33,173 bases of DNA from DATCJY01 sp036562565. Lineage in GTDB: Bacteria > Bacteroidota > Bacteroidia > Flavobacteriales_D > Sanyastnellaceae. A program made the translations under genes and the position numbers. The DNA is taken from positions 1-33,173 of the forward strand of contig DATCJY010000089.1 in NCBI GenBank assembly GCA_036562565.1. The letters run 5' to 3'. The notes under the pieces are model-generated. The model searched no databases and was not told the DNA's origin. It worked only from the letters and a program-made list of their open reading frames with translations. Shown piece by piece: positions 17,401-24,731 of the stretch (its first letter is position 1; each line of letters begins with the position of its first letter).

Positions 17401-17511
17401 GTTGAGTTGTTGGCGCAGAAATACCGCTACAATCTCACGGCCGGATTCTTTCCCCGAACCGGAGATGATAGCAAATAATTGCATCAACGCTCTTAATATT
17501 CCTGCACTCAT
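14410..17511 (-). CDS. ABCG-like ABC transporter (ATPase fused to permease) with extra N-terminal and large extracytoplasmic domains
   Basis: 1033 residues. Residues 1-150 are helical and TerB-like. About 160-245 is a small beta-rich domain. The ATPase follows: Walker A GGSGAGKST (282-290), signature SGGQRKR (389-395), Walker B VLFVDE (408-413) and H-loop His445 in IHQPSS. A C-P-V-C-G pair lies near 494-498. Six membrane segments lie at about 582-602, 625-643, 670-692, 701-722, 729-749 and 983-1003, in the ATPase-then-permease order of ABCG half-transporters, which dimerise. The loop between segments 5 and 6 is about 230 residues and coiled-coil-like, much longer than usual for ABCG. Substrate unknown; export is likely. 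It is the last gene of a minus-strand group with a lipoprotein and a small secreted protein. Confidence 0.9.
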   Translation of the reverse strand: MSAGILRALMQLFAIISGSGKESGREIVAVFLRQQLNKELVNQYLELYEEYAEKFHKGKNTEKRTSMASVKVLRICDQINEELQQKEKYFVLVRLLEFIYAYTNTGDQEWEFVQTVADAFNIDERNFTKIRDLIGYNEDAIIDDNQFLIAAGEKPSYLSGPEKKVTHYLQIENLRGKLIFLRLEDENLFFARYLGKDELYLNSQNIIPKRTYVLGQGSNIRGSKISPIFYSDILHKFISYEGGQKIIYRAENVSYYFPATKQQALHQFNLIEESGNLVGIMGGSGAGKSTCLNVLNGNYPPTYGKITINGVDIYADHDKVKGILGYVAQDDLLIEELSVYQNLFYNAKLCLADKTEQELHDIVIQTLKAIGLYECKDLRVGSVLDKTISGGQRKRLNIALELIREPSVLFVDEPTSGLSSRDSENIMDLLKELTLRGKLIFVVIHQPSSDIFKMLDKLFILDTGGYPIYYGNPVASITYFKSLANHVNHNESECPVCGSVNPEQIFNIIEAKVVDEYGNETEHRKVSPKEWNNFFNVMIGNHLKSKEKQLEVPRSSFSLPSAFQQFKVFVTRDVLSKLSNTQYMLINMLEAPVLAFVLALFIKYYPTNRGGEMEYVFRENLNFPQYLFISVVVAIFLGLTVSAEEIIKDQKILKRERYLHLNKGSYLFSKIGIMFVISFIQSVCFVAIGNAILEVKGMFLPFWAVLFSTSCFANLLGLNISASFNSAKVIYIIIPILIIPQLLFSGIIVRFDRLYPAFASQSRVPFIGNVMVSRWAYEALAVHQFKNNEFQKQFFDIEKERKFYSWKKDYWTKELKAKCSDTRKLLDSPNPGKQLDYNLTILRNELQKEVSRIPNLEIEELDKLTPSRVNVAVLNGIEAILSELERYYVALYNKSNQAKENKISELTATPELRDEYLRKQDEYFNESLEEFATNKNDLKKIVEYKGELVQKQNPIYLVPSGGFFDAHFYAPYKVICGKYITTLSANLIVIWSMTIVLTIVLFMDGLKKLIDALQRRFTQLFTALHIIEEKEMV

Positions 17512-17534
17512 AGTTTGTCTTAATTAAGCTATGT

Positions 17535-17563
17535 GTGTAGAAATGCTCATTTTGGTGTAGAAA
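17535..17563. repeat. 9-bp direct repeat, 20-base period, upstream of the ABC gene
   Basis: GTGTAGAAA occurs at 17535-17543 and again at 17555-17563, start to start 20 bases, close to two helical turns. It is 24-52 bases upstream of the ABC transporter start. The layout fits two half-sites for a regulator, but chance cannot be excluded. Confidence 0.4.
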
Positions 17564-17579
17564 AAAGCTGAAGAACACG

Positions 17580-17624
17580 GAACCAATCAAAAGCAAGAAA
17601 TTGGTTCAGGGCCGCCCAAAGCGG
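17580..17624 (-). repeat. Two hairpins in the spacer between the small secreted protein and ABC genes
   Basis: A perfect 8-bp stem (17580-17587 with 17600-17607) and a 4-bp GC stem (17612-17615 with 17621-17624) lie in tandem. On the minus strand a run of six T residues comes only about 14 bases after the larger stem. This is not a classic terminator but could act as an attenuator or an RNA-processing site that sets unequal expression of the two genes. Confidence 0.4.
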
Positions 17625-17642
17625 AGAGAGTAATGGGATACT

Positions 17643-18062
17643 CTATTTCTTAAATCCGATGACTACCACAGCGCAGCCCGAGTCTTTTCGGGTGCTGTCA
17701 AGCAATACCTCAATGCTCACCGACATGGTGTTTTCAACATAAAAATCCCAATACGGTGCTTTGTCATAATCAGTATTGCTGAAGAGCAAATTGTGCTCTT
17801 GGTCACTCAATCGGAAAATGAGGTTGCTGTCGTTGATGCCGCTGCATACGGCAATACGATAAGTATTACCACCGAATAGCGTGGTCTGGAATTCGGCTAC
17901 ATCGTCACCGCTGAGTAAGGAACGGTATACTTGCCCATCAGAGATATAATGCTCAGCAATGTGTGCTTGGCAAGAATTGGCGATGGAATCACATTGGGCA
18001 AAAGACGAGCTGCTTAGCATGAAGGCTACGAAGCTCAATATAACGGTTGCAAGTTTCATCAT
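17643..18062 (-). CDS. Small secreted protein of unknown function
   Basis: 139 residues with a clear signal peptide (about 1-23, ending SSSFAQ) and a mature beta-rich domain of about 115 residues. Four Cys residues are visible in the mature part (two in CDSIANSC, one in AVCSG, one in SGCAVV), suggesting disulphides. The C-terminus is SGCAVVVIGFKK. I recognise no named family. It begins 13 bases after the lipoprotein stop, so the two form one transcript; the ABC gene follows after 131 bases. The start is ATGATG; either Met gives a working signal peptide. A periplasmic or surface partner of the transporter is inferred from position alone. Confidence 0.75.
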   Translation of the reverse strand: MMKLATVILSFVAFMLSSSSFAQCDSIANSCQAHIAEHYISDGQVYRSLLSGDDVAEFQTTLFGGNTYRIAVCSGINDSNLIFRLSDQEHNLLFSNTDYDKAPYWDFYVENTMSVSIEVLLDSTRKDSGCAVVVIGFKK

Positions 18063-18075
18063 CTTGGGTGGGTGA

Positions 18076-18966
18076 TTATTCGATAATAAGATTGCGTACA
18101 GTAGATACTTGTTCTTTTAGAGTAGCGAGTTTGTCGTCCGGCAGTTTCACCGAGGACAGACTTCTGAGGTAAGTCTTTTTCTCGCGTTGGTCATTGATAG
18201 GTTGGCGATAGACATAGGTGCTTTCCAAGCCTTCCAATGTTTTGCACACATTTTCAAGTTCCGCTTTTATTTTGGAAAAAGCGGTATCGTTGAGTTTTGA
18301 AATCAAGTATTTGATGCTGCCTGCAGAATATTTCTGTTCGGCCAATCGCTTGCGCAACTCTTCATTTTGGCCGGCAGCATCCATAATCAGGTGCATGGAT
18401 TCAACCCACCCACCAATGAGGATATAGCTGGAGAGGTGTGTGCGTTCACTGCTTTTGAGGTATAAATCGGCAGCTCTGAAAAAATCTCCGTTCAATGCGA
18501 GCAATGAATCGCGATGGTCTATGTTGGACTGGAAGCTGGAGATGATTTTTCGGTCCACCTTATCCAAAATTTCCAATTCTGAAGCCAACGAAGCCACCGC
18601 ATCGAAATAATCCACGGTGGTCTGGCCCATATTGTAGTTGGACAAATAAGCAAGGTTGGCACCATACACCCCAAGGTTCAGAGCCTTCTTCGTCTCGTTT
18701 ACATACTTGTTTTTGTTCTGTAATTGATTGAGAAGGTCTTGCTTGAACTGGATGTTGTTTTTCTGTAGTACTGCAGCAATCAGCACCGGAGAAGGAATGG
18801 AGATGATTTCTCCTTCAAAACGCATGGTTCCTGATGAGGATACTCCAGTGGTATCGATGCTAACCGGTTTTACGGTAGGAGTAGTGGATTCTTGGCATCC
18901 GGTACTCATCATCAAGGCTAGCGTACCGAGAGCAACACAACAGATTGTAATTGAATGCTTTTTCAT
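18076..18966 (-). CDS. Lipoprotein of unknown function, helical
   Basis: 296 residues. The signal peptide ends in lipobox MSTGC, with the lipidated Cys at 24, followed by a Ser/Thr/Pro-rich linker to about residue 50. The rest is almost entirely alpha-helical (many Leu/Lys/Glu/Asn heptads) with segments such as ALNLGVYGANLAYLSNYNMG and YILIGGWVESMHLIMDAA. No enzyme motif is seen. The all-helical mature domain is conserved-looking, but I cannot name the family. It is the first gene of the minus-strand group lipoprotein, small secreted protein, ABCG-like transporter, and is divergent from the beta-helix lipoprotein. A role as periplasmic partner of the transporter is inference. Confidence 0.8.
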   Translation of the reverse strand: MKKHSITICCVALGTLALMMSTGCQESTTPTVKPVSIDTTGVSSSGTMRFEGEIISIPSPVLIAAVLQKNNIQFKQDLLNQLQNKNKYVNETKKALNLGVYGANLAYLSNYNMGQTTVDYFDAVASLASELEILDKVDRKIISSFQSNIDHRDSLLALNGDFFRAADLYLKSSERTHLSSYILIGGWVESMHLIMDAAGQNEELRKRLAEQKYSAGSIKYLISKLNDTAFSKIKAELENVCKTLEGLESTYVYRQPINDQREKKTYLRSLSSVKLPDDKLATLKEQVSTVRNLIIE

Positions 18967-19093
18967 AGGGTGGAATTTTACCTAAACAAAATTCTGATGC
19001 CTTATTACGGAGCTCGGCAAGAGAAGGTTTCTGTTTTAGGTGGACACAAAGGAAAATATTGTTCGGGAAAGAACTTGAACCGGTCTAGAGATT

Positions 19094-19117
19094 TTAAAAA
19101 CAATGAGTTGTTTTTAA
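19094..19117. repeat. 10-bp AT-rich inverted repeat in a divergent spacer
   Basis: TTAAAAACAA (19094-19103) and TTGTTTTTAA (19108-19117) are exact reverse complements with a 4-base loop, midway between two divergent lipoprotein genes (start codons at 18966 and 19224). The symmetric, T-flanked shape could be a bidirectional terminator or an operator; no gene ends here, which favours an operator. The rest of the spacer (18967-19223) shows only weak promoter-like sequence. Confidence 0.45.
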
Positions 19118-19223
19118 TTGCGTGATACAAAGAGTTTATTCCCAGCGGATACAATATTTTTCATGAAAAGGCATTTAGACTCCATCTTTACACCCATAAA
19201 TCAAAATATAGAATTCATAATTG

Positions 19224-20735
19224 ATGAGGAAATATTGCTGGTTAACTGTGTTGGTCGGAGTAGGGCTGATGTTGACCCTGAGCCAATGCCGCAAGGAATC
19301 CTTCATAACTGACAGCAGTGCAATGCTAGAGTTTTCAAGAGACACCATCTTCTTTGATACCATTTTTACCAATGTAGGAAGTACCACACAGTATCTCAAA
19401 GTGCGCAACAAGCACAATCAAAGCATACGTATTTCTGAAATTTCCATTGAGAACGGTATAGGTTCGCAGTTCCGCATCAATGTAGATGGGGATAATGGTC
19501 TTGTTCACCGAGATATTGAGATTTTGCCCAATGACAGCATCCACGTTTTTGTGGAGGTGACCATTGATCCCAACAATGCCGAAACACCTTTCATCGTGGA
19601 GGACAATATTCGTTTTGTAACCAACGGCAACGTTCAAAAAGTGAATCTTGTGGCATGGGGACAAAATGCATATTTCCATGGCGGACTCAATTCGTGCAAT
19701 CAACCGATATCCGAAGTGATAACCGGTAATGTTGTGTGGCCAAATGATAAACCGCACGTGGTGTATGGTATTCTAGCAGTCGCTCCTGATGCCAAGCTGA
19801 CCATTCAAGCAGGTACCAATGTTTATTTCCATAGCAAGTCCGGCATTTATGTAGATCGCGGTACGTTGGTTGTTCAAGGAACGATTGATAATAAAGTAAT
19901 CTTCCAAGGGGACAGGCTGGAGGCAGCATATGCCGATGTACCAGGACAGTGGGGGATTCAGTTGGATTGTCCGATTGAAACAGGTGTAGGACCTGCAATT
20001 GCCAGTGTTATTCGCGGTGGTATTTGGTTGTATCAGACCAAGGACTCCTATATAGAGTATGCGGTGATTAAAAACGGTAACATGGGGATCCAAGTGGATA
20101 CAACCGGATATAGTTATGAGAGCTCCAATTTTGCGTTGCGCATTAAGAACACCGAAATCCGAAACATGGCCGGAATAGGTTTGTGGGGGCAAGGTGCTAC
20201 CATTCGCGGGGAGAACTTGCTCATCAGCAATTGCGGTCAGGCAAGCGCTTATCTCGGAATTGGTGGTAAATACCAAATGGACAATTGCACCTTTGGCAAT
20301 TATTGGAGCGGAAACAAGCGCAACATGCCGGCTTTTGTGCTCAACAATTATTATGAAGACATCAACGAAAACATCCATGTGCGTCCGTTAATCAATTGCT
20401 TCTTCAACAATTGCATCATGTACGGAGCCAATGCCCAGCTCTCTGATTTCGATGAGTTCGTGGTGGATGTGTGGCCGGATAATGAAGCTGAGCAACAGTA
20501 CATTTTCCGATATTGCCTAGTGGATACGGATGCAGACTTGAGCAATTCCTTGCGATATGAGAACATGGTAGCCGGTTTGGCGCCATTCTTTGTAGCACCG
20601 GCAAGCTATGATTTCCACGTTTCTCAATCCAACCCGCGAATGTGGGGACAAAGCTTGCCCGGCTCACCGATGAGTGATTTGGATGGTGTCTTCCCGACAG
20701 AATATTTCTACAAAGGCTGTTATCACCGTCCATAA
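19224..20735 (+). CDS. Lipoprotein with right-handed parallel beta-helix
   Basis: 503 residues. Signal peptide and lipobox TLSQC put the lipidated Cys at 22. Residues about 33-150 form an Ig/ASH-like N-terminal domain (FSRDTIFFDTIFTNVGSTT is the recurring motif of this Bacteroidota group). About 175-430 is a beta-helix: repeated short strands with AKLTIQAGTNVYF, GTLVVQGT, IKNTEIRNMAGIGLW and NCTF turns, the pectin-lyase-like fold. No polysaccharide-lyase catalytic set could be picked out, so enzymatic activity is not claimed. Start is ATG 19224; a TTG three bases earlier is in frame but unlikely. The Nudix gene follows after 8 bases, so they are probably co-transcribed. Confidence 0.85.
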   Translation: MRKYCWLTVLVGVGLMLTLSQCRKESFITDSSAMLEFSRDTIFFDTIFTNVGSTTQYLKVRNKHNQSIRISEISIENGIGSQFRINVDGDNGLVHRDIEILPNDSIHVFVEVTIDPNNAETPFIVEDNIRFVTNGNVQKVNLVAWGQNAYFHGGLNSCNQPISEVITGNVVWPNDKPHVVYGILAVAPDAKLTIQAGTNVYFHSKSGIYVDRGTLVVQGTIDNKVIFQGDRLEAAYADVPGQWGIQLDCPIETGVGPAIASVIRGGIWLYQTKDSYIEYAVIKNGNMGIQVDTTGYSYESSNFALRIKNTEIRNMAGIGLWGQGATIRGENLLISNCGQASAYLGIGGKYQMDNCTFGNYWSGNKRNMPAFVLNNYYEDINENIHVRPLINCFFNNCIMYGANAQLSDFDEFVVDVWPDNEAEQQYIFRYCLVDTDADLSNSLRYENMVAGLAPFFVAPASYDFHVSQSNPRMWGQSLPGSPMSDLDGVFPTEYFYKGCYHRP

Positions 20736-20743
20736 GAGATTGT

Positions 20744-21373
20744 ATGGATGAATTCATAGAGCGTCTTCGCAAAAAATTGAACGGCCCGTTGCCTGGATAT
20801 ACTGCGCATCATCCAATGATGGGCTATACGCGTGCGCAACCTTCGGAAGCACGCAAGATGCATCCACCGGCTAAGGAGAGTGCGGTGATGATGTTGCTCT
20901 ATCCGAAGTGCGATGGATGGCACACCGCTTTCATGAAACGCCCCGATGGCGATGGTGCGCACAGCGGTCAAATCAGCTTTCCGGGAGGACGACAAGAGTT
21001 GGGTGAAACACTGGAAGAAACAGCACTCAGAGAAACCTATGAAGAAGTCGGCATTGAGCCACATCATATCGAAGTGCTTGGTCAACTGTCCGAACTCTTC
21101 ATTCCCCCAAGTCATTTTATTGTGACACCGTATGTGGGATGGATACCATACGAGCCGGTGTTTAAGCCCAATCCCGAAGAGGTCGCCTCCGTAATTGAAG
21201 AGCCATTGTCACAATTCCTGCGCCCCAATATCATTCTGGAAAAGCCGATATACATCCCGAAGTTCAAAGTGTATATACCGGCTAAGTACTACGATTTACA
21301 AGGCGAAACCTTATGGGGAGCCACAGCAATGATTGTCCAAGAGTTCAGGACATTGTTCGGTTATTTCGATTAA
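20744..21373 (+). CDS. Nudix hydrolase, CoA pyrophosphatase type
   Basis: 209 residues, cytosolic. The Nudix box is complete: Gly82, Glu88, Arg96-Glu97, Glu100-Glu101, Gly103, matching G-x5-E-x7-RE-U-x-EE-x-G-U. Upstream, residues about 65-81 (KRPDGDGAHSGQISFPG) match the CoA-specific motif of the NUDT7/YeaB group, which cleaves coenzyme A and its derivatives into 3',5'-ADP and phosphopantetheine products using Mg or Mn. The ~40-residue N-terminal extension before the core is common in Bacteroidota members. It sits 8 bases after the beta-helix lipoprotein gene, with no metabolic link visible. The B12 promoter begins 16 bases after its stop. Confidence 0.92.
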   Translation: MDEFIERLRKKLNGPLPGYTAHHPMMGYTRAQPSEARKMHPPAKESAVMMLLYPKCDGWHTAFMKRPDGDGAHSGQISFPGGRQELGETLEETALRETYEEVGIEPHHIEVLGQLSELFIPPSHFIVTPYVGWIPYEPVFKPNPEEVASVIEEPLSQFLRPNIILEKPIYIPKFKVYIPAKYYDLQGETLWGATAMIVQEFRTLFGYFD

Positions 21374-21389
21374 GCCAAAATAAAAGCTC

Positions 21390-21419
21390 TTGTCTTTGGG
21401 AGTAATGATTATATATTTG
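21390..21419 (+). promoter_or_regulatory. Promoter of the B12 uptake operon
   Basis: TTG at 21390-21392, a 19-base spacer and TATATTTG at 21412-21419 match the Bacteroidota consensus (TTG, N19, TAnnTTTG) exactly. Transcription should start near 21425, just before the riboswitch. This is the best promoter match in the window. Confidence 0.8.
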
Positions 21420-21427
21420 TCGCGCTC

Positions 21428-21611
21428 CAAGGTTTTTTCTGTTAAGGAAAAATGAAAAGGGAACTCCGGTGAAAGACCGGGACTGTACCCGCAGCTGTGA
21501 GCATCCGTTCATCAGGAAGATATACCGTCAACAGCCACTGTGTAAGTGATGCGAGTCACACATGGGAAGGCCCATATCCTCCGAAGGATGCAAGTCAGAA
21601 GACCTGCCTTG
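21428..21611 (+). promoter_or_regulatory. Cobalamin (AdoCbl-type) riboswitch
   Basis: The conserved core is visible: GGGAACTCCGGTGAAAGACC (from 21460), then GGGACTGTACCCGCAGCTGT, GATGCGAGTCAC (21548-21559), GGGAAGGC (21564-21571) and AAGTCAGAAGACCTGCC (21592-21608). The outer stem P1 is CAAGG (21428-21432) with CCTTG (21607-21611). A small hairpin downstream (21635-21638 with 21647-21650) ends just before the btuB start and its AAGGA, so it may be the expression platform that hides or frees the ribosome site. Binding of cobalamin is expected to lower expression of the btuB-btuG genes. Confidence 0.95.
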
Positions 21612-21660
21612 AAGTGATTACCCCTTAAAAAGTTTGCCCGGGAAAAGGCACTGAAAGGAT

Positions 21661-23646
21661 TTGAAAAAGGTCATCTTACTCATATTGATTTTTCACGGTG
21701 TTGTTCTGAGTTGGTCACAGGACAAAACCGATACACTGTTGCATCATGTTGTAGCCGGTGAAGTGGAAATAGTATCCGCTGCGCGTGAGCGAACGAGCGT
21801 GGAGCAAATTGATTTGAAGGAGTCGCATCGTTTTGTAGCACATGACTTAGGGTATTACTTCGATCGCAAAGGGCTTGCTCAAATCAATACCAACGGTCCT
21901 TCCGGCATGGCTGCAAGCATTCGCTTGCGCGGCACATCATCTGATCACACCACCATTCATTGGCAAGGCTTGCCTATTAATGCGGTGTCGTTGGGAATGA
22001 CAGATTTGTCGCTGGTGCCGGTTTTCTTATTTGATCATGCGCTGCTAGATATGTCGCCAGGATCAGCTTTTGTTTCAGGTAATAATCTTGGTTCCGTGAT
22101 TGCTTTGGAGAATGGCACGCTGCCGGAGGGATGGAACGTGCGAATATTGAGTTCATACAACTCACTCAACAATTCCACTTACGGTGCTGATGTTTTTTAT
22201 GGTAAGAAGTTATCAGTAAAAAATGGTGAGCCGCTAAAACACAGAATATTTACAACGCGCACCAAGGCTTTCTATCAACACATTCAGAATGATTTTTATT
22301 ATCACGATAAATATCAAATTGGAGCGCCACACATCAAGCAAGAACACAATGATGGATTCAATCGCGGGCTCACACAAGAAATGCGCTATGGTTGGTCAAG
22401 GTATTTGCTTGAGGCCCATGCATGGTACCAGAAGCGCGAAATGCTCTTGCCATCAGCCATGGGGCGCACCTTGGAGGGAACTTCTGACCAAAAGGATGAA
22501 TTTCTCAGAACATCGTTGAGGCTACATTACACGCACAATGCCTTGACATGGTCAGTAACAACAGCTTGGTTGGATGAATACCAATTGTTCCGTGACAGTC
22601 CTCGACACGATGGTACGTGGGGCATCTATTCCCGGTTGAGGTCCAAGTCATGGCTCAATCAATTAAATGCATCCTATTCATGGCGCGAACGATGGACATT
22701 CCGACTCAATGCTTTGTCGAGTTATCATCTTGTTGAGAACATCAATTATTACAACGGCTTGGAAGATCTTTGGTGGGGACAGACGGGATTGGCTGTTCAA
22801 TACCGAGCTCGCAGACATACGATGTATGGTGATGTGCGCAAAGATTGGCGCGATGTAAAGACTCGACCGGCAGCAACTATTGGTCATCGCTTCACTTATT
22901 CCAATAAAAAACTTTTAATTGGCTCGGATTTGCAAGCTGCCTACAAGTTCAGAGTAGCTGATTTCAATGAGCGTTTTTGGGTTCCGGGTGGAAATAAAGA
23001 TTTGAAACCCGAAAGTGGTTGGATGTACAAGGCAGGTGCGTTTGTGGAGCATGCTTCTTCTCGGTGGGCGATGCGTTGGATGCCCTCGGTCTATTATCAT
23101 GATATAAAAGATTGGATACAGTGGGTGCCACAAACTGCTGCTTATTGGATACCGATGAACTATAAGCAAGTAAGAACCTTAGGAGGAGAAGTGCCTGTTC
23201 TCATCCGTTATAAGCCACGCAAGGAATTTAGTACCGGTATAGATGCACGTTATGTCTTCACTTTATCAGAAGCAGTGAACGGTGCTTACTGGAGTGATGA
23301 GCAAAGCTTCGAAATGATTTATACACCTCGGCATGTGGTGGCCGCAGGGTGGCAGCTACATTACAAACAGCTCAGCACATCGGTGGATTATAAGTGGACT
23401 TCCTTGCGCTATACCGATGAGCAGAATTATGTACAAAGGGCATTACCTGCTTATTCATTGCTCGGTATCCATCTTGGTTATGAATTAAAGCTGGCTCCGT
23501 GTGCATTGCAAATCAGTGCGGGGGTTGATAATGCATTAGACGTAGCTTATGAAAGCGTTCGCTCTTATGCAATGCCCGGTCGTGTATTCAATCTTCAGTT
23601 ACAAATACAATTCATCAATAACAGAAACTTATCGAAACATGAATAG
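21661..23646 (+). CDS. btuB: TonB-dependent outer-membrane receptor, BtuB-like
   Basis: 661 residues. It should import cobalamin across the outer membrane using TonB energy. Signal peptide about 1-20 (ending SWSQ). A TonB-box-like EVEIVSA lies near 34-40, the plug domain is about 42-160 (SIRLRGTSSDHTTIHWQG and GLPINAVSLG are typical plug motifs), and a ~22-strand barrel follows. The last barrel strand ends in Phe (LQLQIQF), but a 10-residue tail continues because the gene overlaps btuG by 8 bases. The start is TTG at 21661: an in-frame stop lies 9 bases upstream, no ATG is available, and this codon gives a proper signal peptide. B12 specificity rests on the riboswitch and the BtuG neighbour. 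Confidence 0.92.
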   Translation: MKKVILLILIFHGVVLSWSQDKTDTLLHHVVAGEVEIVSAARERTSVEQIDLKESHRFVAHDLGYYFDRKGLAQINTNGPSGMAASIRLRGTSSDHTTIHWQGLPINAVSLGMTDLSLVPVFLFDHALLDMSPGSAFVSGNNLGSVIALENGTLPEGWNVRILSSYNSLNNSTYGADVFYGKKLSVKNGEPLKHRIFTTRTKAFYQHIQNDFYYHDKYQIGAPHIKQEHNDGFNRGLTQEMRYGWSRYLLEAHAWYQKREMLLPSAMGRTLEGTSDQKDEFLRTSLRLHYTHNALTWSVTTAWLDEYQLFRDSPRHDGTWGIYSRLRSKSWLNQLNASYSWRERWTFRLNALSSYHLVENINYYNGLEDLWWGQTGLAVQYRARRHTMYGDVRKDWRDVKTRPAATIGHRFTYSNKKLLIGSDLQAAYKFRVADFNERFWVPGGNKDLKPESGWMYKAGAFVEHASSRWAMRWMPSVYYHDIKDWIQWVPQTAAYWIPMNYKQVRTLGGEVPVLIRYKPRKEFSTGIDARYVFTLSEAVNGAYWSDEQSFEMIYTPRHVVAAGWQLHYKQLSTSVDYKWTSLRYTDEQNYVQRALPAYSLLGIHLGYELKLAPCALQISAGVDNALDVAYESVRSYAMPGRVFNLQLQIQFINNRNLSKHE

Positions 23647-24691
23647 ATACCTTTTTGTGCTCGCAGTTTGCTTGAGCCTTTATGCTTGTAAAAAAGAAGA
23701 AAACACAACGCAACCTATTACAGGTAATCCTGAGACCGGTTTTCTGCACGGTACATTTGTGTTGAATGAAGGCAGTTTTGGAGGTAACAATGCGAGTATC
23801 TCTTACATAAATGAGGATAATCATCTCATTCAGGATTTATATTATGAAATCAATGAAGTATCTCTAGGAGATGTATTGCAGTCTTTTACCATCATTGGTA
23901 ACCGTGGTTATGCGGTCTTGAACAGCTCTCAGAAAGTGGTTGTGATAGATATGCAAACGTTTCAGCACGTAGGTGAAATCACGGGATTCAGCTATCCACG
24001 CCAGCTGGAAGGTATAGGCAATAACAAAGCTTTGCTGAGCAATGGAAGTATGGAAGGAGAAATCAAGGTGATAGACCTCGGCACCAACACGGTGTCTTCA
24101 ACAATTGCAGTAGGAAAGGGACCGGATAAATTACTCCGAGTAAATGATTATGTAGTGGTTTGCAACAGTGGAGGTTGGGACAGTGACTCCACCTTAAGCA
24201 TCATTGATGTGCATAGTTTGCAAGTTGTAAATACACTTGTTGTTGGTGTCAGACCATATGATGCAGTGGTTGATCGCAACGGAGATCTTTGGGTATTGTG
24301 CAGTGGTAACACATTTTGGATGCCCGGTGGGGAAACGGCAGCCAAGCTCGTGAAAGTCGATACCGCTACTTGGACAGTGACAGCCTCTTACACATTCTCA
24401 AATATTGGAGATCATCCACAGCACCTCGAAATTGATCTTAGTGGAGAAACGCTTTATTTGCTGAACGGTAATGTGTATGCCACTTCTATCGATGATATCA
24501 ACCTGACGAATGATGTTGTGACCGATTTACCTTTATCTACAATTCATGTGAATCCGGCTAACGGACACATATGGGGGGCATCGATTTCGGATTATACCAA
24601 TCCTTCTACGGTATATCAACTGTCATCAACTGGGCAATTACTGAACTCATTTGTAGTCGGCCTAGGAACAAATGGCGTGGTGTTTAATTAG
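23639..24691 (+). CDS. btuG: Surface B12-binding lipoprotein, BtuG-like beta-propeller (YncE/DUF5074 family)
   Basis: 350 residues. Lipobox LSLYAC puts the lipidated Cys at 17, followed by KKEEN, a Bacteroidota surface-lipoprotein start. From about residue 38 the protein is a seven-blade-like propeller: FVLNEGSFGGNNASISY at the start of blade 1, then blades with VVVIDMQTF, IKVIDLGTN, LSIIDVHSLQVV and LVKVDTATW. This is the YncE/DUF5074 architecture of Bacteroides BtuG, which binds cobalamin with very high affinity on the cell surface and forms a lid on BtuB. Position directly behind btuB (8-base overlap) under one cobalamin riboswitch supports that role. Residue-level binding-site conservation was not checked. 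The operon ends at the terminator 24732-24772. Confidence 0.88.
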   Translation: MNRYLFVLAVCLSLYACKKEENTTQPITGNPETGFLHGTFVLNEGSFGGNNASISYINEDNHLIQDLYYEINEVSLGDVLQSFTIIGNRGYAVLNSSQKVVVIDMQTFQHVGEITGFSYPRQLEGIGNNKALLSNGSMEGEIKVIDLGTNTVSSTIAVGKGPDKLLRVNDYVVVCNSGGWDSDSTLSIIDVHSLQVVNTLVVGVRPYDAVVDRNGDLWVLCSGNTFWMPGGETAAKLVKVDTATWTVTASYTFSNIGDHPQHLEIDLSGETLYLLNGNVYATSIDDINLTNDVVTDLPLSTIHVNPANGHIWGASISDYTNPSTVYQLSSTGQLLNSFVVGLGTNGVVFN

Positions 24692-24731
24692 GTTTACCAA
24701 ATAGAGAGAGGATTAACACCCATAACATTCT

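Noticed and set aside
17493..17511. TerB-like N-terminus of the ABC protein taken as a sign of tellurite resistance
   Set aside because: TerB-like helices occur in many contexts and no other ter genes are present.
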